Origin: Heterobasidion occidentale
Taxonomy: Eukaryota > Basidiomycota > Agaricomycetes > Russulales > Bondarzewiaceae
DNA length: 64,000 nucleotides
Assembly (NCBI GenBank): GCA_039111635.1
Contig: JBCAQO010000012.1
Coordinates: 310,001 to 374,000, forward strand
Direction: 5' to 3'
Made by a program: the position numbers and the translations under genes. Of this stretch, positions 1-11,295 are shown piece by piece; the first letter of the stretch is position 1; every line of letters starts with the position of its first letter. Below the pieces are notes generated by a model. That model had not been told where the DNA came from. It worked only from the letters and a program-made list of their open reading frames with translations, and searched no databases.

Positions 1-653
1 GAAATGCGAGGCTGACAACCGTGTCATCTGAGCAAGACGCGTAGGATGCTTTGGGCGATCACGGTATGCGTCATCTGCTAAACTTCATCAAGGCGCGCTA
101 AACAAGATCCTAACTGTTCCAGCGTTTCGTTCACATCTATTCATTCGGACAACGAATTGAGTCCTGTCCATCAGCGTAGACGTTGCTTCCATCGACGGCC
201 AAGGATTTATTTGAGAAATTCAAGCGATTGGAAGTTAGACTGCAAGTTTACTTAATGACTTGTGTCAGGAAGGAGCAGTCTTCAATGTGGCAAGACCGGC
301 CGTGCAGAATTCGCCATGGTCATGTCGAATCTGGTAAGTGCGTAGTTGTCTTTCAATGTTATGTGGATTATTCTAAGCTTGTCTTTGAACCTCCTCAGAT
401 TGCGCACCGTTTCCATTCAAACGTCTTGGTCTACTTGATCAGTAATAAAGCAGTGAACCTACTTCTTTTGTCTATTCAGATGCTCACTGAAATCAAACTA
501 TGAGATGCGCGGGCCAATCTTCAATCGCTAGGTGCGAACCAACGCAAGTATACACCGCTCGTCTGACCTGGCTCGTGTTCTCTCTGGGAGCGAGGCCCAT
601 CCATGGCCCTGTAGACGGGTCTGTACACGACGTAGCAAGATGTGGCTACTTAT
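1..653. other. Left-edge region, no supported gene
   Basis: An open frame of 106 codons (183-503, plus) has no recognisable domain and no clear start context. A splice donor-like GTAAGT lies near 334, so this could be the 3' part of a gene that begins outside the window. Nothing else could be supported here. Confidence 0.4.
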
Positions 654-1775
654 GACGCGTATGCTACATGTGACCCGATAGTTGCATCACATGTATGCAG
701 TGATGGGGAAGCTCGTCCCGAGTGAAAATCCCAAGGACCCACTGTCGCCGTTGCGCTGTGTCTTTCACAGATCTCCGTCAAGATATGCCATCTCCTGCGC
801 GCAGAGATGCTCCGCTACCCCAGCCATTGTCGTCATCTGCGACCCCCATTCACCTCCCCGGTGCTGCTTCTCCTTCCTATTTCCCTTCGCACTCAGCTTC
901 GCAAAACGCTGCGACGCTGCAATCCATGGCTGGCGGAGATCCGCAGGGCGAGAGACAGCGCAACGTGTCCGATGCCCTGAGTTATCTGGACAATGTGAAA
1001 AACAAGTTCCAGGAGAGACCGGACGTGTACAACCTCTTCTTGGACATCATGAAGGATTTCAAGAGCCAGCAGTCAGTGTCTCTGATCTCTCTCTTATTCT
1101 TCTCATCAACAATAACTTTTCAGGATCGACACTCCCGGTGTCATCGCCTGCGTGTCGTCGCTATTTCATGGCCACCCTTCTCTCATTTCAGGCTTCAACA
1201 CCTTCCTTCCTGTCGGCTACCGCATCGACGTTGGTTCTGACTCTCACACATCAGAATACATCACCGTCACCACGCCTTCCGGCACTGTCATGCAATCTAA
1301 TAACGATCCTAACGGATTTTCTGAGCCTCCGCCCGGCAGCGGCCACATGGAACCAGCGGCCTCCATGCACGCCCAACCCGTCCCGAGCTTCCAACAAGAG
1401 CCAACGACCTCCATGTACGCCCAGCCCGTCCCGAGCTTCCAACATCATTTGGGACCGTCATCCTCTCCCGGAGAGCAAGGCCGTATCGGAGATGAAGCTG
1501 AGAGACCTAACGTGGTTTAGCGATGGATTATGTGCAGCGCACCAAGACACGTTTCAGCGACGATCCACACACCTACCAACAGTTTCTCAAGATCCTCTCC
1601 ACCTACAAGGCGGGCGCCAACAATGTAAGCATTCTACTGCGCCTCTATATCTATTCTAGGTTGACTACGACTCCGTGCTGACTCCCCGTGGAGGAGGCAG
1701 AAGTGTATTCACAGGTCAAAGAGCTCTTCAAAGATGCTCCGGACCTGTCACTGGCGTTGCGCGACTTCCTTCCAC
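654..1775 (+). pseudogene. Partial tandem duplicate of sin3 (PAH1 and broken PAH2)
   Basis: The block matches the first part of sin3 (about 2116-3333) almost base for base, including the first two introns, so it is a recent tandem copy. It lacks about 130 bp that in the full gene carry the start codon and the first 40 or so codons. One base is missing near 1505 and a stop (1518-1520) follows, before PAH2. PAH2 continues out of frame (about 1523-1775), then homology ends abruptly. A usable ATG at 785 with exons 785-1071 and 1124-1520 would still give a 227-residue protein. That protein would hold an intact-looking PAH1 domain, with Arg to Cys in the segment I-A-C-V-S-S, and a 15-residue internal repeat near its end. 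It may be a pseudogene or a stand-alone PAH protein; the sequence cannot decide. Confidence 0.85.
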
Positions 1776-2268
1776 CCCCGACAATCCCCCCAAATGTATG
1801 ATCCGACAAAAGACCTCCCTGCCGTGCGATTTTGGAGGCCTGCGGCGCTATTTTACTACCGTGTAAAAATCTAACCTCATAAACATAGTCCTTCATTACA
1901 GTCGCTTTTTTTTGGATCAAGGATTTATATACCGCACAGCGCTAGCCAGGGGTGGTCGGGACGTAAGGGCTACAAGTACGCTATGGAATGTGACTGCTCG
2001 TGGCTCAGCTAATGCCTGGAAGGCTTCTCTCGAAGAGAGAAGTACCTATTCTGTCATCACAGTCGTTTGCAATACAGTGTAGTAGCAATGTAACTAGAAA
2101 CCATCCTCTTGATGCGACGCGTGTGGCACATGTGACCCACTGGTCTCATCACGTGTATGCGGTGATGGGGAAGCTCCCTTCCTGGTCCCGAGTGTGAAAA
2201 ATCCAAGGACCCACTGTCGCCGTTGCGCTGCGCAGTGCGCCGTGTCTTTTACAGATCTCTGTCGACGC
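1776..2268 (+). promoter_or_regulatory. Spacer and upstream region of full-length sin3
   Basis: This stretch lies between the end of the duplicate and the sin3 start. From about 2116 it repeats the sequence found upstream of the first copy (from about 654), so the duplication carried promoter-proximal DNA with it. The shared part includes CACATGTGACCC-type and ATCACRTGTATG-type elements; CACGTG-like E-box cores differ by one base between the copies. No TATA box stands out. Confidence 0.5.
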
Positions 2269-5200
2269 ATGGATCGGGGCGAGATGAAGACAGAGGCCAT
2301 GCAAGGACAGCTGGATCCCGCGCTCGATCACAAGCCGTCGCAGCCGCCCGAAGAGTCTCAATTAACCGTCGCAAACCCAGCGAAAGACATGCCATCTCCT
2401 GCGCGCAGAGATGCTCCGCTACCCCAGCCATTATCGTCATCTTCGACCCCCATTCACCTCCCCGGTGCTGCTTCTCCTTCCTATTTCCCTTCGCGCTCGG
2501 CTTCGCAAAACGCTGCGACGCTGCAATCCATGGCTGGCGGAGATCCGCAGGGCGAGAGACAGCTCAACGTGTCCGATGCCTTGAGTTATCTGGACAATGT
2601 GAAAAACAAGTTCCAGGAGAGACCGGACGTGTACAACCTCTTCTTGGACATCATGAAGGATTTCAAGAGCCAGCAGTCAGTGTCTCTGATCTCTCTCTTA
2701 TTCTTCTCATCAACAATAACTTTTCAGGATCGACACTCCCGGTGTCATCGCGCGCGTGTCATCGCTATTTCATGGCCACCCTTCTCTCATTTCAGGCTTC
2801 AACACCTTCCTTCCTGTCGGCTACCGCATCGACGTTGGTTCTGACTCTCACTCATCCGAATACATCACCGTCACCACGCCTTCCGGCACTGTCATGCAAT
2901 CTAATAACGATCCTAACGGATTTTCTGAGCCTCCGCCCGGCAGCGGCCACATGGAACCAGCGGCCTCCATGCACGCCCAGCCCGTCCTGAGCTTCCAACA
3001 CCATTTAGAACCACCATCCTCACCCGGTGAGCAAGGCCGTATCGGAGGTGAAGCTGAGAGAGCCAACCTAGGTCCAGCGATGGATTATGTGCAGCGCATC
3101 AAGACGCGTTTCAGCGACGATCCACACACGTACAAACAGTTCCTCGAGATCCTCTCCACACATAAGGCGAGCGCAAACAATGTAAGTATTCTACATCGCC
3201 TCTATATCTGTTCCAGGTTGACTTCGATTCCGTGCTGACTCCCCGTGGAGCAGGCAGAAGTGTACGCACAGGTCGAAGAGCTCTTCAAAGATGCTCCGGA
3301 CCTCTCGCTGGCGTTCCGCGACTTCCTTCCAGGTATAGGGATGAGACCCGAAGACGGTGACGATTCCATGATCCAAGGCGTACTTGGGAAAATTGGCACA
3401 CCAGTCATGGGCGCTGAGAGTTCACGATCGGCGAAGCGAAAACCAGCTGAAGCTCCACCATCCTCTGTGCCAGCGAAGCGTAAGCGCAAGGCGGGGGATA
3501 AAGACAAGGACAAAGACAGTGTAAAATCAGTCGCGTCGAAGGTGAGCCGCCTCGCACCGCCTTCGCCATGTGGCTAATCGTCCACGAGTCGAAGAAAGCA
3601 AAGCAGCTGCAAGCGCCGCCTATGGATGCGTCAACATCATTCTCGCAGTACGCCACATCGACCGCCCCGCCCTCTCCGCGCCGAACCATACAAGCCCACC
3701 ATCCACATCCGCACGTCCAATTACCGCCCTCGCCCCCAGCGTACCGTGCACCAGTTATGTCCGCGTCCAACTCCATCAACACAGCCGCCGTAGGCTCCGA
3801 CGAGACGCAGTTCTTTGCACGCGTCCGGCGTGTCGTCGACTCGCGCGAGTCATACAACGAGTTTTTACGGCTCATCAATCTGTTCACGCAGGGCTATATT
3901 GATCGTGCGCGCTTGGTCCGCGAGAGCGTGTATTTCCTAGGCGACGGAGAGTTAATGTATCAGCTGAAGGAGATCTTGGGGTGGGACGAGGCACAGGACA
4001 AGGCTGCGCTCGCGCGGGAACGAGATGAGGGACTTATGCCGGGAAGACCGCTGGGCGTGCTAGACAGGCCGAGCAAGGAGGAGTTGAACATTCGCCACGG
4101 GAGTTATAGGCGCCTACCTGCAGATGTGAGCATTTTTCGTGTCGGTTCGAGCAGGCGTGGTTCTGATATATGTGCGTGTAGGATATTAACGTGCAATGTT
4201 CCGGGCGCGACGAGATGTGCAAGTCGGTCCTGAACGACGAGTGGGTATCGCACCCTACGTTCGCGAGCGAGGACTCTGGTTTCGTCGCGCACAAGAAGAA
4301 CATCTACGAGGAGGCGCTCCATCGCTGCGAGGAGGAGCGGCACGAGTATGATTTCCACATCGATGGTATCGTGAAGACGATCAGCATCCTCGAGCCGATC
4401 AACAACAAGGTTATGCAGCTCGGTCCAGAGGAGCGCAATGCGTACAAGCTCAAGCCAAATTTTGGGGGCTCTGGCAAGGCTATCCACCAGCGCATCATCA
4501 AGAAGCTCTACGGGCGCGACGCTGGGCTCGAGGTCATCCAAGCGCTGCAGGAGACACCCGCGCTCGCGGTGCCGATCGTGCTCGGGCGACTCAAGCAAAA
4601 AGAGGACGAGTGGAAGCGCGCGCAGCGCGAGTGGAACAAGGTCTGGCGCGAGGTCGACGCGCAGAACTACAACAAGGCGCTCGACCATCAGAGCATCGCG
4701 TTCAAGGCGGCCGACAAAAAGGCGCTCACCACCAAGGCGTTCGTGAGCCAGATCGAGGCCGTTATGGAGGAGCAGATGGCGAAGCGCGCGATGCTCGTCG
4801 ACCCGCTGTTCGCGCGCACGCGGCCAAAGCACCAGCTCGAGTTTGCGATGCCCGACGGCGACGTGCTGAAAGACGTCGTGAAGCTCACGTTCGCGTACTT
4901 CGCGCGCATACCCGCGCAGCAGACGCGCGTCGACGCGGAGAAGCGGCGATGGGTCGAGACGAGGCTGTATAATCTCGTCCGCGCGTTCTTCATGCTCGGC
5001 GACGAGTGGCACCAAAGCTCCTCTGCGAAACAGGGGGCACTTGCGCGGGAAGAGGAGGCGGCGAGCTCGGTCGCCGAGGCGGACGGGTTGAACGGCGCGA
5101 GCGGCTCGCATGGAGGCGGCAAGAACAGGATCGCTGGCGGCATTTTTACGGGTGATTTGCGGAAAAATCTTTTGAAGAGCGAGCAAGCCAAATCGACGCG

Positions 5201-6657
5201 ATCGCAGACGCGGCCACTGCAGTCGCCTGCAGGGTCTCGGCGGGCATCGCCCGCGCCGTTGATGCCCTCCGAAGATGATATGCAGGTCGACTCGGAGAGT
5301 CGGGCTGACCTCATCCCCCCTGCAGATGATACACCGTGTTGCACGCGACGGTCGTTCTACACGAATACGTGGTTTTACACCGCCCTGCGTCTCATTGAGG
5401 TGAGTCCTGATGCCATTGCCATAGATTTGGGCAAGTCTCAAGAGCTGTTTTTGATTCAAGGTGCTTTATTCCCGCTTACATCTCTTCAAGACGATTGCAG
5501 GCGAGCAATGCAGGACTGCTCCCCAGGAGGGTCTGAAAAGCCGTGCGCAGACACTGGAGTACCCGATGGGGCCAGGCCATGTGAATCCGATGCCGGGAGT
5601 GAGCGCGGCGCAGTACTACGAGCTCTTCCTTGAGACGTGCGAGAAGCTGTTCGACAACCAGATCGACCAGAACGCGTTCGAGGACCAGATGCGGGCGATG
5701 TTTGGGCTGCAGGTGCGCCATGCGATTCGTCTATCGTCTGTTTTGATGTTGATGGAAAGTTGGGGTCAGGCTGCGTTCAAAGCATTCACGATTGACAAGG
5801 TGATCGCTGTCCTAATAAAGCAGGTGCGCGCTTTTCGTTCGCTCAGTGTATGCGGCGGATTGACCTTATGTTCTGTGAAGTTGCAAAGCTGGGGGGATGC
5901 AGACCAGAAGCAGGACAAGCTATACAAGCTCCTGTCGGACGAGCGGCAACTGAAACAGCCGATGGTCGACGATCATCGAAAGCTTTTGAGACAAGCTGAA
6001 GAGATCCTTGGGCCGGAGGAGAACTTGTTCTGTATTGACTGGGTATGATCGTTCGCTGATATCTGATGCAGATATGACTGATTAAGCTCCACCAGCATCC
6101 GGAATCGAGAGTCATCACTTTCCAACTGCTGAGCAAGGACGGTTCCAGCCTCGATGATGCGGAAGTCCTAACTGGGCGATGGCAGTCCTACGTCGCTTCT
6201 TTTGTCTCTGTGAGTTTTGATACCGTGAAGCCCTCGAATGACTCACCACTCTTGCTGGCAGGACGAAGGCACAAAGTCCCTTCCTCAGTCCAAAGTGCGA
6301 CGCCCGTTCCTTCGCCGGTAGGTTGCAAGCATCACTCTCGAATTGTACCGATGCTCATCAACCTTCCTTCACTGCATCAGCAATCTGCCCCCAACCGCGC
6401 GGAAAGACACACCGGACGTCGTCGCGCATGGCGGACTGGAGATCAAAGTCTGCGTCCGCACATACCGCCTGTTCTTCGTGTCCAATACCGAGGACTTCCT
6501 CTGGCGAAGGGTGCCCCGCGAAGAGCACGATTCGGCGACCAGACGGCTGGCCGCCCGGAATGCTGCACGGACTCAGCGGCTTGAGAGGCTTGACAAGGAG
6601 CTTGGGTCTGTTGCTTCTCGGAAGACTACGCCTGGTCCAGGGACAGATGGACACTGA
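2269..6657 (+). CDS. sin3: Sin3 transcriptional co-repressor scaffold
   Basis: Sin3 is the nuclear scaffold of the Rpd3-type histone deacetylase complex; its PAH domains bind repressors and its central HID binds the deacetylase. PAH1 is visible ([15 protein letters not shown]), then PAH2 (Y-K-Q-F-L-E-I-L ... L-F-K-D-A-P-D-L), a K-R-K-R-K nuclear signal, PAH3 ([11 protein letters not shown]), the Sin3 HID ([16 protein letters not shown]) and the C-terminal Sin3 domain to the end. Eleven exons splice into 1266 codons: 2269-2675, 2728-3181, 3254-3541, 3607-4125, 4182-5399, 5461-5712, 5770-5823, 5881-6042, 6096-6209, 6262-6317 and 6381-6657. The acceptor of intron 3 could also be 3588. The start is the first ATG that opens the PAH1 frame. 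All domains look intact, unlike the upstream partial copy. Confidence 0.95.
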
Positions 6658-6962
6658 AAAGGTGTGCCGGATTATACCGCTGTCGCGCTGTGTTATGTTA
6701 CCTCTCACCCCTAGTGTGTGTAATGTTTTTGTGTATTGTCTACATTATTGTAATCGGTGGATTTGTTCATGGTCTCAACCAGAGCAATTTAGAGAGCCTA
6801 CTTCTCTGGATATGCACCTATTCTGCTGTGTGTTCCGTTCAGGCCGGACGACTTTGCGTCCATCCTCCCCGTCCGCAAGAAGACGCTCAGCGCGTCATGA
6901 CGTAATAGCTGACCGTCTCGTTCTCTGGCCGCCTGCTCGTTCCGACGCCAAATCTTGTCTGC
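6658..6962. other. Intergenic, sin3 3' flank
   Basis: About 305 bases with no coding signal. TG-rich sequence just after the sin3 stop probably belongs to its 3' UTR. Confidence 0.4.
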
Positions 6963-7587
6963 ATGGCAGCAGAATACCCTCGCTCAGATTACATCACGGC
7001 TCTTGCTCTCTCGCAGAGCCGTGCAGACCATCTCCGCCAACCCGCGCATCACAAACACGAATCCCTGCAACATGCACGCTTACCTGTATCTGTCATTCCC
7101 GATCTGCGCTTCGAGCAAACATACTTGAAGCGGGTGAAGCCGTACGTGCATATTGAGCGTCGAAAGCGGGCGTCAAAAGGAGAGAACGAGAATAAGGAGG
7201 ATGATGGGGAAGGCGGAGAGGATGAGGAGGAAGGGGCGGCGGAGGTGATCACGGTCGAGTGGGGCAAGGTGCTCTGGATCACCACGCGGGACCAGGTCAT
7301 CAGCCCACTGCTGCAGGGTGCACTCTGGTGCGTAACTAACTCTCAATCACCCCCACCAGATCGCACACGTGAATAAAACGATATCCTTCTTGTACAGGGG
7401 AACCGCCGCCATCTTCATCCGCCCAGCGGTAGGCTCCCTCGGCGCGCGCGTGCGCCAATGGTGGCCGACCTACAAGGAGCCTCCTCCAGGGCACGAAGGC
7501 AAGGGCGTCGGTTTTCTCAGGAGCTGGGCACAGTCGTTGTTTGGCGGGGCGGGCACCGCGTTTGCGGGGATCGCAAGTGTACATTGA
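6963..7587 (+). CDS. Conserved fungal protein of unknown function, DUF1770-like
   Basis: Two exons (6963-7327 and 7398-7587) give 184 residues. A core with I-P-D-L-R-F-E-Q-T-Y-L and, after an acidic lysine/glutamate linker, T-T-R-D-Q-V-I-S-P-L-L-Q-G-A-L-W recalls the small fungal family DUF1770; I assign that from memory of the pattern. The segment after the intron starts with a short hydrophobic stretch and ends in a Gly/Ala-rich tail, so one weak membrane segment is possible. The intron falls inside the Trp codon of A-L-W. The N-terminal 50 residues look unconserved and the true start may lie elsewhere. No function can be given. Confidence 0.7.
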
Positions 7588-7826
7588 CGTCCGTGTATTG
7601 AGCGCCATATACACATGCCCTTTTCACACAAACGGACTGACGGTCGGGCTGATAATGTCTGTCTGGCCTGGTGGACGATGTCTGTATTGGTGCGTGGGAG
7701 GGCTCGTTTTATCTGCGACTGACGGGCTCTGAGATCGGGTGGGTCAGTCCACCTGGTAGTCTGAGACGACCCGAGGCGAATATAACCCCTTTGCTAGGTC
7801 CTCAGCTCTCCTCAAGCTTGGCTGTG

Positions 7827-9727
7827 ATGTTCTCGTGTCTGTTCCTTTCCTTGTCTGTCGTTTCCCGTTCTTGGGCGCTGGTCGCCCCGTCCTCTCCCTC
7901 GTGGTCTTCTGGAGACGTCCGCTCTACGAGCGCATCGGTGTCGCGTTCTTTTACTGCCGCTGGCGGCGAGCTGGCTCCATTTGTTCTAGATTTTGATGTG
8001 AAGAGGTCGGTGTCCGGGATTCCAGCCATTGATAGGGATGATGTTGTGGTGCGTTTCTTTACACGCATAGAGTTTGCATGCGAGCTGAACGTAATGGGTG
8101 TTCAGTATCTCGCGAATGTTACCGTCAGTGGACAACGTGCGTTCCATATCCTTGCTAGTGTATATCAACTGCATTCGTGTATATTGACTTTTTCTTTTGG
8201 ACGGTGGATTGAAACAGCGTTCTTGGTACAGCTCGACACGGGTTCTGCGGATTTCTGGATACATAAGCGAGAAGGCGTACAGGTGTCTAAGCAAACTGAA
8301 AAGCGCGTGAAGGTCGAGTATGGGACAGGATGGGTGTCCGGAAATGTCGCGTTTGCACCGTTCACAGTGGGCAATTTTCAGGTTCCAAGTCAAGGTAGGG
8401 AGTAAATGTCATGAAAGAAAGCGAGCTTCGTCGATATAAATCAACTCATTCATACCTGGTCTGTTTTTATGAAATACAGCTTTCATCAATGTCGATGCCG
8501 TACGTGTTTTGCATCTACTTATATTCTACTTCACCTCACTCTGATCTCATTTTGCCACCAGTCCGCCGAACTTGATGATCTCGACGGCATCTGGGGCCTC
8601 GGTTTCGATCGAGCGTCCAACATTCATTCCGCGTCCATGTCCACGTCCTCAATCGCATCCCGTAGCCCAGACTCCTCGACGCTCACCCCGCTCACGAACA
8701 TCTTCGCCCAGACGCCCATGACGTCGAATGTTCTCACTCTCGATCTTTCTCGGTCAGTCTCAGGCGACGCCTCGTCTTCGTCCTCTGGTACATTCACCAT
8801 CGGCCCGTACATGCCTGCAGCACGCTTCGAGGGCGTGCCGCATGTACCTGTGGCCGAGACGAGCGGGGGGTGGGAGGTCGCGCTGGACGGGATGCGCGTG
8901 GACGGGCAGCCGTTCGATCTGAGTAGGTCTATGTCGGCTCTGGCTACTGCGGTCAAAAAAAGGTGGCGCTGGGACAAAAGGCAGGGGCAGAAAGGGCAAA
9001 ATATCAATGTGCTGTTGGATAGCGGGACGAGCTTCGCGCTCGTGGACGACGCGGCAGCGGATTTTATCTATGGAGGGATGCAGGGCGCGAAGAGCTGTGT
9101 GATCGACGGGGGGAAGTTCTGGTTTGTGCCATGTCTATCCACTGCGAACGTGTCGTTCGGATTCGGGTGCGTCCCCCTTCCTCTGCGCTATTTCTCCTAT
9201 ATATCTCATCGCATGACCTCCTTTTGCTCTTGTTATTAAAATTCACACTCCTGGGCTCGTCGCACAGTGGTCGGTTTTTCTCCGTACACCCGTTGGACTT
9301 GACGCTCGTCATGGATGCGGAGGGCCCCGACGGCGAGCCGCGCACGGTCTGCGCGGGCGTGTTCACGGGCAAGTCTTCGGCGCCCGACATCCGCGACGAG
9401 CCGCTCTGGGTCCTCGGCGACGCGTTTATGCGCAACGTCCTCACCGCGTACGTCCATCCTCCATCGCGCAGCTCCCACTTCGTGATCAAGCTGACATTGG
9501 ATGCATTTTTTTCTCATTTGTGCGATGGGCGTTGCTCTAGGTTTCATTTCGGCCGGGAGACGCTCGAGGGCGGGTTCGATGGCGCGCCAACGGTGCAGAT
9601 GGCATCTAAAACGGACCAGGCGGCGGCGGCGACCGAGTTTAGGCATGCGCGATGGGAGGCGTTGAGGGGCCGGCCGAAAATGATGGACCCAGTGGATGTG
9701 AATTGTGCGAATGTCCCGCATCCGTAA
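7827..9727 (+). CDS. Pepsin-family (A1) aspartic protease, secreted
   Basis: An acid endopeptidase with two catalytic aspartates. The ATG at 7827 starts a hydrophobic signal peptide (M-F-S-C-L-F-L-S-L-S-V), followed by a Ser-rich propeptide-like stretch. The first active site is L-D-T-G-S-A-D-F-W-I and the second is L-L-D-S-G-T-S-F; both are intact. The flap region Y-G-T-G-W-V-S-G and the typical D-D-L-D-G-I-W-G-L-G-F segment are present, as is the late W-V-L-G-D-A-F-M-R-N motif. About seven exons with short introns are needed; two flank the first active-site exon (ending 8131, resuming 8217), and others lie near 8396-8480, 8502-8562, 9168-9267 and 9450-9540. The C-terminus is hydrophilic, with no GPI-type tail, so a soluble extracellular or vacuolar enzyme is likely. 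Confidence 0.9.
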
Positions 9728-10268
9728 AAAACCGGGCTGCTGGTCTGTCTTCATATCAAACCAAATTGGGCATGAAATAATACTGAGCCGAAATCTGTTT
9801 GTTCATGAAATCGCATATAGTGTCATCATGTGCATAGATCGCTTCGCTGAGCGTCGATATAGCCGTTTGACTCCTCTCTGTATCTATCAGCTTTGCCTCG
9901 TATCCCCACTCGACCTAGAGCTTATTGCATATAAAACACGATGGCAAGCTGCGAGGGGTCTGTGCGGGCATGTGTTCCCATATATTCGAGGGCAATTTCG
10001 ACTGTGTACCAATGTCTCGACAAGGTCAGAATGCAACAGTCAAAGCAGACCAATGAGCAATATAGGCAGACAGCAGCGGACAATAGACCAGCTGAGGATG
10101 CTGAACTCAATAGAGTCTGGTTGTTCCAAGAATTCACGTCCAATAGAACCGACTCTTGCACTGGATTCGAAACAGATGGAGGTTTGGTTCTGATTGGACA
10201 TCTCTGTTACATGCTGCTCGGATACGTGTACAGTGGATTATATCATTAAATCTTACATATCATACCAT
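9728..10268. other. Convergent intergenic region
   Basis: This lies between the protease (plus) and the GST (minus), whose 3' ends face each other. It presumably holds both 3' UTRs. Open frames here have no recognisable domain. Confidence 0.4.
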
Positions 10269-11295
10269 CTAGACTTCGGGAGCCGGGCGTGCGAGAGCCT
10301 TGCTCGCTTTCTCGATGATGTGGTCCTAGATTCACCGTATAAGTCAGCACCACGACTCATCCAGGAAATGGAACACGAGAAAGAAGAAGACAAACACGCA
10401 CAGGGAAGAACGTCTTTTGCCAGCTCTCGCGCGCCGTCACGTCCGCGAAATATTTCTGCAGACGCGCGAACCGTGCCCCGTGGAAGATCTCCGAGTGCAC
10501 CTTCGGGCCCTCGCCCGCAGGGTACTTCCCCATATCGTTCCTCAGGAACAAATCCGCGCTACCCAAGAACGGCGTGAGCGCCGCGTCCGCGATCGACCAC
10601 TTCTCGCCAACGGCGAAGCCGCCCTCAGAAGGGAGCAGCGACTGGACTTCCTCGAGCCCGCGGAGGAGCGCATCAGAGCCCTCGGCTTTCACGATCATCG
10701 AGAAGAAGCCCGGGACGACTTTGTTAGAGACGGCATCGATGAAATAGCGCGCGCGGGAGCGATCAACGGGGCAGGAGGGGAGGAGCTGCGCGTTGGGGTA
10801 GAGGTCGGCGACGAACTCGAGGAGGACAAGAGATTCAACGATTTTGGTGCTCTCTGGAGAGGGCTGATCGGCGGGGACCACAGGCCCGCCATAAGCTACT
10901 GCGGGAACCTGAGGGTGATGTTAGCGATTATGAAAGGGGGAGGAAAGGACTGGATGGCGTACCTTGGAGGCGGGGTTGACTTTGGGAGCGTACCAGTCGG
11001 GTTTGGCTTGCAGATCAATAAAGTACCTGTTGACCTGTGCACCAGCCTCTGAGAACGCAAGCTCGACCTGTGCATTCGCACGCACGCCGCCGAACGAGTC
11101 TGTCAGTCTCTCGATTGAACACATTAAATGGAGTCAGATACGACGTACCCGCTGGGCGAAGGGGCAAACCTGAATCAAAGACCGGACCACCACACAATCA
11201 GTACCTTGTTCTCCGAGGAACAACCATTTATCGCTTGGAACCGTACGCACCTTCGCAGTGTAGAAAGTAATCTGTGCAGCTTGAGCGGTGACCAT
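10269..11295 (-). CDS. Glutathione S-transferase, omega-like
   Basis: Five exons (11295-11251, 11169-11149, 11067-10963, 10908-10402, 10325-10269) make a 244-residue protein. The N-terminal thioredoxin-like domain begins I-T-F-Y-T-A-K, with the C-P-F-A-Q-R motif whose Cys is the catalytic residue of omega-class enzymes. It then has K-V-N-P-A-S-K-V-P-A-V and E-S-L-V-L-L-E-F, which form the glutathione site. The all-helical C-terminal domain contains S-I-A-D-A-A-L-T-P-F-L. Such enzymes conjugate glutathione or act as thiol transferases in the cytosol. The catalytic motif is encoded by a 21-nt micro-exon, easily missed in automatic annotation. No signal peptide is seen. Confidence 0.9.

Noticed and set aside
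4104..5459. 451-codon open frame on the minus strand
   Set aside because: It is antisense to sin3 exon 5, whose GC-rich third positions keep the opposite frame open. The translation is Arg/Leu-rich with no domain.
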